Part shown: positions 1-5,743 of the stretch, in pieces
Position numbering within the stretch: the first letter of the stretch is position 1
Layout: every line of letters begins with the position of its first letter
DNA from: an uncultured Eubacteriales bacterium
GTDB lineage: Bacteria > Bacillota_A > Clostridia > Christensenellales > Aristaeellaceae
Length of the DNA: 8,465 nt
Direction: 5' to 3'
NCBI GenBank assembly: GCA_902775835.1
Contig: CACYNZ010000159.1
Location: 1 to 8,465 of the forward strand
The notes under the pieces: model-generated
Databases searched by the model: none
Told to the model about the DNA's origin: nothing
What the model saw: only the letters and a program-made list of their open reading frames with translations
Translations under genes and position numbers: made by a program

Positions 1-1277
1 CTCTGTGGAAGGGGCTTTCGGAAGAGGACATCATCGCGCCGGCACGCCGGGAGAACCCGGACTGCCAGGTGGTGATCAAGTATCCCAACTGGGCCGAGAG
101 CTATCAGGAAACCGGCTACAATCCCAGAGACCAGCGCGAGATCATTGACGGGCTCTACACCGGCACGGAAACCCGGGACCTCGTGACCACGGACCAGCAC
201 CTGCCCCGGTACCTGAGCTTCTCGCTCATGACCTATTTTGAGAACATGTGGCCCGGACACAACGGCGGCGGATGGTTCGACAACTTTGACACCCACATCA
301 CGGAACACTACCTGGAGCAGGCCTATCTCACCGCGTTCTCGAAGCCGAAGGAACTCATGATGTTCTGCTTCCAGTCCCTGTACAATCATATGTATATACC
401 CGCGCTCGGGTTCCAGCTGGACCGCCTGGACGCGGTACTGGACCACGCGGGCTCGCCTGTGGGCATCTGCACCTATCTCCCGGACAACTGCGAGGGCGAG
501 GACCATGTGCAGGACTTCCTGGGCATGAACGGCCTGCCCGTGGTGCTGACTCCCTATTTCCCCGAAAACGCTCCGCAGATTCTTCTGACCCGCTCCTCCG
601 CCTGCGATCCCGAAATCGTGGACAGGCTGGAAGCCTTTGTGCGCGGGGGCGGCACCGCTCTGGTCACCACCGGCTTCCTGGACGCGGTCAGTGACCGCGG
701 CATCAGCCGCATGACCTCTCTGCGCCTGAACGGACGGCATGTCCAGGCCAGCCGCTTCCGCGTGGAGGAGGATGACCGTGACGGCTGGCCGGCCTGCACG
801 TTCCCGGAGAGCGCGCAGCCCGTGACGCTGCCTGTGCCCGAGTTCCGCAACAATGCCACCTGGGCCGTCATCAAGGCGGTGCACGGCGAGGAAAGCTTCG
901 GACTGTTCCTGCGCGACCGCTACGGCAAGGGCGTCATGTACACGCTGGCCGTGCCGGATGCAAGACCGGATATGTACAATCTGCCCTCTGGCGTGCTGAG
1001 CCGCATGCGCCAGGCACTGGCCGTAAACGGCATATGGATGGAAGGGCCTTCCCGCATCAGCCTGTTCGTGTATGACAATGACACGTTCATTGTGTATCCC
1101 TACGTCATGGACGGGGTGCAGCGCACCTGTATCCGTCTGCACGTTTCCGGCGCAAAAGCCCTGGAGATCCCGGTCGGAAACAGGACACTGGAACCGCTGT
1201 ATACGCAGCATGGGGAAGCCATATTCGAAGTGCCCGCCATGCCAGGTGACTATATGCTCTACAGAATTATCCGCTGA
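1..1277 (+). CDS. Glycoside-hydrolase-like protein (GH42-like barrel plus amidotransferase-like domain), 5' end missing
   Basis: Open frame enters from the left edge (first full codon at base 3) and ends at TGA 1275-1277, giving 424 visible residues; the true start is outside, and the GTG at 69 is only an internal valine. The first ~120 visible residues look like the end of a TIM-barrel hydrolase: a beta-strand-like VVIKYPNW, then GTETRD and a glycine/tryptophan-rich NGGGWFDNFD segment. From about visible residue 150 to 230 there is a flavodoxin/class I amidotransferase-like fold (VGICTYLP, then LPVVLTPYFP, then a helix and FVRGGGTALVTTGF), as in the beta-galactosidase trimerisation domain of GH42 enzymes. 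The last ~90 residues look like a beta-sandwich tail. I infer a carbohydrate-active or substrate-binding role; catalytic residues would mostly lie upstream and cannot be checked. It converges with the reductase gene at 1379. Exact family and substrate are unknown. Confidence 0.7.
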   Translation, partial: LWKGLSEEDIIAPARRENPDCQVVIKYPNWAESYQETGYNPRDQREIIDGLYTGTETRDLVTTDQHLPRYLSFSLMTYFENMWPGHNGGGWFDNFDTHITEHYLEQAYLTAFSKPKELMMFCFQSLYNHMYIPALGFQLDRLDAVLDHAGSPVGICTYLPDNCEGEDHVQDFLGMNGLPVVLTPYFPENAPQILLTRSSACDPEIVDRLEAFVRGGGTALVTTGFLDAVSDRGISRMTSLRLNGRHVQASRFRVEEDDRDGWPACTFPESAQPVTLPVPEFRNNATWAVIKAVHGEESFGLFLRDRYGKGVMYTLAVPDARPDMYNLPSGVLSRMRQALAVNGIWMEGPSRISLFVYDNDTFIVYPYVMDGVQRTCIRLHVSGAKALEIPVGNRTLEPLYTQHGEAIFEVPAMPGDYMLYRIIR

Positions 1278-1288
1278 GGAAAAACATC

Positions 1289-1326
1289 TGCGGCAGATGC
1301 ACGCTCCATCTGCCGCATTCTTTTTG
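1289..1326 (+). terminator. Rho-independent terminator of the glycoside-hydrolase-like gene
   Basis: A perfect 11-bp stem, TGCGGCAGATG (1289-1299) with CATCTGCCGCA (1307-1317), closes a 7-base loop and is followed by TTCTTTTT (1318-1325). It begins 11 bases after the TGA of the plus-strand gene, the classic position and form of an intrinsic terminator. Confidence 0.92.
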
Positions 1327-1334
1327 AGTCTATG

Positions 1335-1370
1335 AAAAAAACCAGAGCCACGAAAAGCTCTGGTTTTTTT
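1335..1370. terminator. Bidirectional terminator between convergent genes
   Basis: A perfect 14-bp inverted repeat pairs 1335-1348 with 1357-1370 around an 8-base loop. Its GC core (CCAGAGC/GCTCTGG) is flanked by seven A on the left and seven T on the right, so the RNA from either strand ends in a GC stem followed by a U-run. It lies 8 bases beyond the stop of the minus-strand aldo/keto reductase, which it should terminate, and acts as a second stop for the plus-strand gene. Confidence 0.92.
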
Positions 1371-1378
1371 CAACTGTT

Positions 1379-2506
1379 TCAGTTGTCCAGCATGGAAGCT
1401 GCTTCCTGAAGAAGTTCAATCACGGGCAGATGCTGCGGGCAGACGCCTTCGCACTGGCCGCACTGGATGCATTCACTGGCTCTGCCGGACTTACCGTCTG
1501 CCACCATTCTGTTGTAAGCGTTCCTCGGGCGGTCCGTATTCTTGGGGAAGCGCCGGATCGCGTTCACCTGCCTGAACACATCCGGGATCGCGATCTTCAT
1601 GGGGCAGCCGTCCACGCAGTAGCGGCAGCTGGTGCAGCCGATCTGCGGAACCTCCAGAATCCGGTTGCGGACTTCCTCCACTAGGGCCTTTTCCTCAGCG
1701 GAAAGCGGCTCAAAGTTCCTGAACGTCCCGATATTGTCCTGCATCTGTTCTTCCGTGCTCATGCCGGAGAGAATGGTCATGACCCCGGGCAGTGTGCCCA
1801 CATAGCGCAGAGCCCAGGACGCGATGGATGCCTGGGGACGCACGGCGCGGAATTTGGCTTCCAGATCGTCCTGGATTGCCGCCAGGGTGCCGCCCTTCAC
1901 GGGTTCCATGATGACCATGGGGATATTCCGCTCGCTGAGAATGGAATACAGTTCTCCGGAGCAGACCGTGGGGCTGTTCCAGTCAAGATAGTTCAGCTGG
2001 ATCTGCACAAACTCCACTTCCGGATGCGCGTCCAGGAGCTGGCGCAGATAGGCCGGGCTGCCGTGGAAGGAGAAACCGAAGTGCCGGATCAGGCCCTTGG
2101 CCTTCTGTTCAAGCGCCCATTTCCAGCAGTCCATGCTGTCATAGATCCTGCCGTTCCCGTCCTCCACGGAATGCAGCAGATAAAAATCGAAATAGCCTGC
2201 ACCGGTGCGGGTGAGCTGTTCCTCAAAGATTCTGTCGCGGTCTTCCGGTTTCTTCAGTTCCCAGGCGGGGAGCTTGGTCGCCACATAGAAGCTGTCGCGG
2301 GGATAGCGCTTTACCACTGCCTCCCGGACCATGACTTCCGACTGTCCGCCGTGATACACATAGGCGGTATCGAAATAGTTCATTCCGGCTGCCATATAGG
2401 CATCCGCCATTTCACATACCCGTTCCAGGTCCGGCTTTCCGTCCTTCACCGGAAGACGCATCAGACCAAACCCGAGCTTGGGCATTTTCTTCAAATCCAC
2501 TGCCAT
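1379..2506 (-). CDS. Aldo/keto reductase with C-terminal two-[4Fe-4S] ferredoxin domain
   Basis: Cytoplasmic oxidoreductase of the ferredoxin-fused aldo/keto reductase family, 375 residues from the chosen start. The N-terminal ~285 residues form the AKR (beta/alpha)8 barrel: GFGLMRLP near the start, and the catalytic tetrad is visible as D46 and Y51 (YFDTAYVYH), K78 (ATKLP) and H112 (LLHS). The C-terminal part has two cysteine sets, CTSCRYCVDGCP (C291, C294, C297, C301) and CIQCGQCEGVCP (C346, C349, C352, C356), enough for two 4Fe-4S clusters. An ATG six codons upstream (2524) is in frame, but AGGGAG at 2515-2520 sits 8 bases before the ATG at 2506, so I chose the latter. The family reduces carbonyls with NAD(P)H or ferredoxin; the substrate cannot be told from sequence. 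It follows the DUF2804 gene after a 121-base gap holding a palindrome and ends at a strong terminator. Confidence 0.93.
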   Translation of the reverse strand: MAVDLKKMPKLGFGLMRLPVKDGKPDLERVCEMADAYMAAGMNYFDTAYVYHGGQSEVMVREAVVKRYPRDSFYVATKLPAWELKKPEDRDRIFEEQLTRTGAGYFDFYLLHSVEDGNGRIYDSMDCWKWALEQKAKGLIRHFGFSFHGSPAYLRQLLDAHPEVEFVQIQLNYLDWNSPTVCSGELYSILSERNIPMVIMEPVKGGTLAAIQDDLEAKFRAVRPQASIASWALRYVGTLPGVMTILSGMSTEEQMQDNIGTFRNFEPLSAEEKALVEEVRNRILEVPQIGCTSCRYCVDGCPMKIAIPDVFRQVNAIRRFPKNTDRPRNAYNRMVADGKSGRASECIQCGQCEGVCPQHLPVIELLQEAASMLDN

Positions 2507-2514
2507 ACGCAACG

Positions 2515-2520
2515 CTCCCT
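2515..2520 (-). promoter_or_regulatory. Ribosome binding site that sets the reductase start
   Basis: On the minus strand AGGGAG lies 8 bases before the ATG at 2506. The alternative in-frame ATG at 2524 is preceded only by GAACTGACGGC, with no purine-rich site, and would place this AGGGAG inside the coding region. The shorter start is therefore preferred. Confidence 0.75.
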
Positions 2521-2544
2521 TCATGCCGTCAGTTCACGGACTGC

Positions 2545-2560
2545 TTTCAGTGTACTGAAA
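2545..2560. promoter_or_regulatory. Candidate operator palindrome upstream of the aldo/keto reductase
   Basis: TTTCAGTGTACTGAAA is an exact dyad: 7-base arms TTTCAGT and ACTGAAA around a central GT. It lies 38 bases upstream of the reductase ATG (2506), in a 121-base gap between this gene and the DUF2804 stop. The stretch 2577-2620 just upstream is much richer in A/T than the genes and holds weak -10-like hexamers on the minus strand (TATGAT at 2612-2607 and GATAAAT at 2594-2588), but I find no matching TTGACA-like -35, so no promoter is placed. There is no U-run after the dyad, which argues against a terminator. A second TTTCAGTAC occurs at 2626-2634, inside a 5-bp hairpin at the DUF2804 stop. 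Protein binding is an inference. Confidence 0.4.
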
Positions 2561-2627
2561 ACCCGCCCTGCCGACTATTGATTTTCTATTTATCATTCAG
2601 TCCGGCATCATAAGATATCTGTACTTT

Positions 2628-3653
2628 TCAGTACCGGTTATGCACTTTCTCCGCAAAGCACAGCATATTCCGGACGTCAAGCACTGTGCCGTCATCCAGT
2701 ACCGCGCGTCCGCGCATGCGCCCGAACACCTGATGCTGATCCGAGACAATCGCCTTGAAGTCAATCTTCGCCGCCCGGTCCAGCACCGGCTCAAAGTCCA
2801 TCTCAAACCGTCCGTCCGAGGAGGTAAATGTCCAGGGCTTCATGTAGCTGTCTTCCGGGATATGGAAGGTTATATCATCCAGCTTGTGCACCCGGCCGTC
2901 ATAGAACAGCACGTTCTCCGTCGCGGCCTTCGTGTTTCCGAAGCCGTACCCGATATTGAACCCGAAATGGTGCCCGTCCATGTCCATGTTGCCACTGCCC
3001 CAGTACCAGGTATTGTCATAGGTCCATACGCCGCGGCCCCAGTCCAGGGTCCCGAAGTCCGTTTCCGGGTGGAAAACGTATTCCTCTCCGTCATAGCGCA
3101 CGCTTCCCTGCGCGCGCATGCCGTTGATCTTCTGGTTATAGTAGAAGGCATGCTTCCGGTCCCAGGGCGTGGCAATGACCATAGATTCCATGTCCGGCTG
3201 CGCAAGCAGGATATCCGCCTCCAGCGTCCTGCCTTTTTCGAAGTTGTCAAACCGGCACGTCAGATGCCGCGCGCCCTTCAGTACTTCAAAGCGCATATGC
3301 AGCCGCGCGTCCCGGTACTCGCTGACGCCTTCCGCGGAGGATTCCGGCATGCGGAGCCTGCCCATGGGAAATGCCGTCAGCACCGTTTCCGTGTGCTCCC
3401 ACGGCTGTTTTCCGAACTTCAGGAGCGAGCAGGACTGGAGTCCCACATACCCGTCATCCGAGAGCGTCAGGGCAAGGGCGAAGTCCTGAGCCATGATCAG
3501 GTAATAGTCCCATTCCTTGATGCGCCATGCCGGGGCCTTGATGTCCCCTCTTTTGTAGCGCTGCAGCATATGCCGGGACCAGCCCGGCTCACGGAGCTCA
3601 CCCGCTTCATTGAGCAGTGGGCCTGCCTTGGTCACTTCATGATTTCTCGCCAT
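2628..3653 (-). CDS. DUF2804 family protein
   Basis: 341-residue soluble protein with no signal peptide or membrane segment, recognised as DUF2804, a family of unknown function. The most distinctive part is an aromatic, glycine-rich stretch: DWGRGVWTYDNTWYWGSG at residues 204-221, followed by HHFGFNIGYGFGN at 228-240. The N-terminus carries GPLLNEAGEL (residues 11-20) and IKEWDYYLI (45-53), both usual for the family. Predicted content is mainly beta strands; the W-rich pattern resembles the CrtC/AttH-type two-lobed lipocalin-like proteins, which is an inference from pattern only. The start is supported by a near-perfect AAAGGAGG 8 bases upstream. The gene begins 35 bases after the stop of the GH106-like gene, with no terminator between, so the two should be co-transcribed. 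Family assignment is firm; no enzymatic role can be given. Confidence 0.88.
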   Translation of the reverse strand: MARNHEVTKAGPLLNEAGELREPGWSRHMLQRYKRGDIKAPAWRIKEWDYYLIMAQDFALALTLSDDGYVGLQSCSLLKFGKQPWEHTETVLTAFPMGRLRMPESSAEGVSEYRDARLHMRFEVLKGARHLTCRFDNFEKGRTLEADILLAQPDMESMVIATPWDRKHAFYYNQKINGMRAQGSVRYDGEEYVFHPETDFGTLDWGRGVWTYDNTWYWGSGNMDMDGHHFGFNIGYGFGNTKAATENVLFYDGRVHKLDDITFHIPEDSYMKPWTFTSSDGRFEMDFEPVLDRAAKIDFKAIVSDQHQVFGRMRGRAVLDDGTVLDVRNMLCFAEKVHNRY

Positions 3654-3661
3654 GCCTTCCT

Positions 3662-3669
3662 CCTCCTTT
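3662..3669 (-). promoter_or_regulatory. Strong ribosome binding site of the DUF2804 gene
   Basis: The minus strand reads AAAGGAGG 8 bases before the ATG at 3653, nearly the full anti-16S complement and the strongest such site in the window. It implies DUF2804 is translated by its own initiation rather than by coupling to the upstream hydrolase gene. Confidence 0.85.
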
Positions 3670-3688
3670 CCCGTCTGTCTGCTGTCCC

Positions 3689-5743
3689 TTATTCCGTCAG
3701 TCCGTAGGGCACCGGGCGCCCATAGCGGTTGGCCGGGCTTCCCGTCACCACAAGCCGGAGCGTATTGCTGCCGCGCTTGAGCATGCCGGCGGGAATGCGG
3801 AAACTGTGCGGCGGCCAGAAGCTGGCGTCCAGATACGCGTCATTGACATAGAGTTCCGCCATTTCCTCGGCCTGCACTTCCACGAGCGCGTCCCCGTCTC
3901 CATCGGATTCCAGCACCGCTGTATAGATCTTCCGGAAGTTTTCGCTGTCCTCTTCCTGCAGCGTCCATCTGACCTGCACCTTTCCTGCCGGGGGTTCGGG
4001 ACATGTGCCCGCGTCACACGCCGCCAGCACCAGACTTCCGCGCCTGGGCAGGCAAATACGTACCCGGCCTTCCGCGTCCGTCTGTGCTTTCCATGCCCGG
4101 CCTGTCCACAGATCCACCATGGCCCAGGGCCCGTCACCGCCGGGGCATGCCAGGAAATCCAGCGTCTCTTCCCCGGTATTGACCATGAACAGCGTGTCCA
4201 CATTTTCATGCACAAAGCGCATGACGCGCAGGTCCGGCTGCGCGCTGTCGCACTTCAGGTCCGGACATATACTCATGGGATCATGGCTCACGCCCGGGTA
4301 TCTGTCCGTGCCGATCACGGCATGGAACTTCTGACCGCGCAGCACAAGCGCGCCGTTTTCCTCCCGGATTTCCGGCCACACGCTTTCCGGCAGGTACCGG
4401 AATCCGCGCTGGGTCCGGAACAGGATTTCCACGCCCTCCGGGTTCAGTGCCCGGTTCCGGCACAGCACGGCAATATCCGCATGCACCTGAGCACCTGTCA
4501 TAAGGAAGGACAGGGCTTTCATGTACCGCGACCATTTCTCATAGTGCGGCCACCAGATGCTGCCGGGGCCCACGTCCGGCGGACGCTCCTGGCTCCTGGC
4601 GCCTTCCAGCGAATAGTAGAAGGCATGCGGAATAAACAGGTTCACCCCGCGCACCGCCAGATAGTCCAGATACCACTTGAGGTCCCCGCCGGTCACATAC
4701 CAGGGATTCCCGTCCCGATTGCAGGCGCCGAAGCATTCATTGCTGTTGCGTTCCCGGCCGAACACCCAGGCGGCGTCCGCGCTGCACTTGCCCATGACGC
4801 TGTCCATGCCCCTGAGATCGCCGGTTTCCGGCGCCAGCCAGCGCAGGACCAGGTCCTGTCCGGGCACATGGAAGTACTTCTCCACTTCCATGTCATCACT
4901 CTGATGCGGATGGCCCATGAGGAAAATGCCGTGCGCCTCGCACCAGCGGGACAGGCTGGCGTAATACACCGTTTCCTCCCGCTCCAGGATCAGGCGGTGG
5001 TACAGCGCCGTGTCCGCATTCTCCCCGCCCTCAAACAGGGCTTTCAGGCCTTCCAGGTGTCCGCCCTTTTCCGTGAACAGCCGAGCAAAGTCCCGGCTCC
5101 AGGGCATGAGATCCCGGGTATTGCGGCCCAGAATGCTGGGCTCATCAGTGAAAAACCCGATAATCGTCTTTCCGAATTCTTCATGGAAATGCTGCCAGTA
5201 CTGCTCGTGGGTCAGCTGCATGAACAGGTTCACGGCGTCCTCGCAGAGAATGTCCGCGCTCGGCGGCGCGTGTTCTTCCCCGTCGTCCTCGCCGAAGTGA
5301 ATGCCGCGGATGGTGCCGCCGCTGAAGCGCTCCACCAGCATTTTCCCGCCGCATGCGCAGAGCACGGTGTCATCCTTTTCCGGCTGCTCCGTCAGCGCGA
5401 TGCCCCGGCTTTTCAGGTCCGGACGCAGGCGGACCACCTGTCCGCAGGCGCTGCCGCTGGGATACATGCCCTCATCATAGAGGACCACTTTCATGCCAAG
5501 CCTAGACGCTTCCTCAATGGCCGCGCCAAGACGCTCAAAGAAGGTTTCGGACAGATATTCGATCTCCGGGCTGATGCCCATGCGCGGATGCAGGACAAAC
5601 CCGTCCACGCCGTGGGCATGGAAATCCCGCACCTGGCGCCGGATCTCCTCCGGGTCCAGATCGCCGTTCAGGAACCAGAACGGAAAGGCTGTCCATTCCT
5701 TTCCCGGGTTCAGAAGTCTCTGCACCCATTCACTGCCTGTCAT
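3689..5743 (-). CDS. GH106-like glycoside hydrolase (alpha-L-rhamnosidase-related), compact form
   Basis: 684-residue putative hydrolase. The barrel opens with PFWFLNGDLDPEEI (residues 21-34) and GVDGFVLHPRMGI (45-57), followed by YDEGMYPSG (89-97), all hallmarks of GH106 and related barrels. GFFTDEP (196-202, acidic pair D200/E201) and NECFGA (around E336) are the likely catalytic strand ends; GVNLFIPHAFYYS (366-378) follows. The last ~80 residues, with LYVNDAYLD and the ending RGSNTLRLVVTGSPANRYG, look like a galactose-binding-type beta-sandwich. Known GH106 enzymes are usually secreted and about 900-1,100 residues or more; this one is shorter and has no signal peptide, so it should be cytoplasmic. 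The start at 5743 is chosen because it gives an ATGA overlap with the ABC-F stop and has GAGGAGG 10 bases upstream; an in-frame ATG at 5773 lies inside the ABC-F gene without a proper site. DUF2804 follows 35 bases later. Family placement is good; rhamnosidase specificity is not established. Confidence 0.8.
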   Translation of the reverse strand: MTGSEWVQRLLNPGKEWTAFPFWFLNGDLDPEEIRRQVRDFHAHGVDGFVLHPRMGISPEIEYLSETFFERLGAAIEEASRLGMKVVLYDEGMYPSGSACGQVVRLRPDLKSRGIALTEQPEKDDTVLCACGGKMLVERFSGGTIRGIHFGEDDGEEHAPPSADILCEDAVNLFMQLTHEQYWQHFHEEFGKTIIGFFTDEPSILGRNTRDLMPWSRDFARLFTEKGGHLEGLKALFEGGENADTALYHRLILEREETVYYASLSRWCEAHGIFLMGHPHQSDDMEVEKYFHVPGQDLVLRWLAPETGDLRGMDSVMGKCSADAAWVFGRERNSNECFGACNRDGNPWYVTGGDLKWYLDYLAVRGVNLFIPHAFYYSLEGARSQERPPDVGPGSIWWPHYEKWSRYMKALSFLMTGAQVHADIAVLCRNRALNPEGVEILFRTQRGFRYLPESVWPEIREENGALVLRGQKFHAVIGTDRYPGVSHDPMSICPDLKCDSAQPDLRVMRFVHENVDTLFMVNTGEETLDFLACPGGDGPWAMVDLWTGRAWKAQTDAEGRVRICLPRRGSLVLAACDAGTCPEPPAGKVQVRWTLQEEDSENFRKIYTAVLESDGDGDALVEVQAEEMAELYVNDAYLDASFWPPHSFRIPAGMLKRGSNTLRLVVTGSPANRYGRPVPYGLTE

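Noticed and set aside
1072..1335. An 87-codon plus-strand frame at the end of the glycoside-hydrolase-like gene
   Set aside because: It is out of frame within the real gene and runs through the terminator hairpin; no ribosome binding site is seen.
2621..2634. Small hairpin GTACT-TTTC-AGTAC over the DUF2804 stop, considered as a terminator
   Set aside because: The stem has only 5 bp and no U-run follows it on the minus strand, so it is too weak for an intrinsic terminator.
2640..3707. A 355-codon plus-strand frame opposite DUF2804
   Set aside because: It is antisense to a recognised family member with a strong start site, and its product has no family features.
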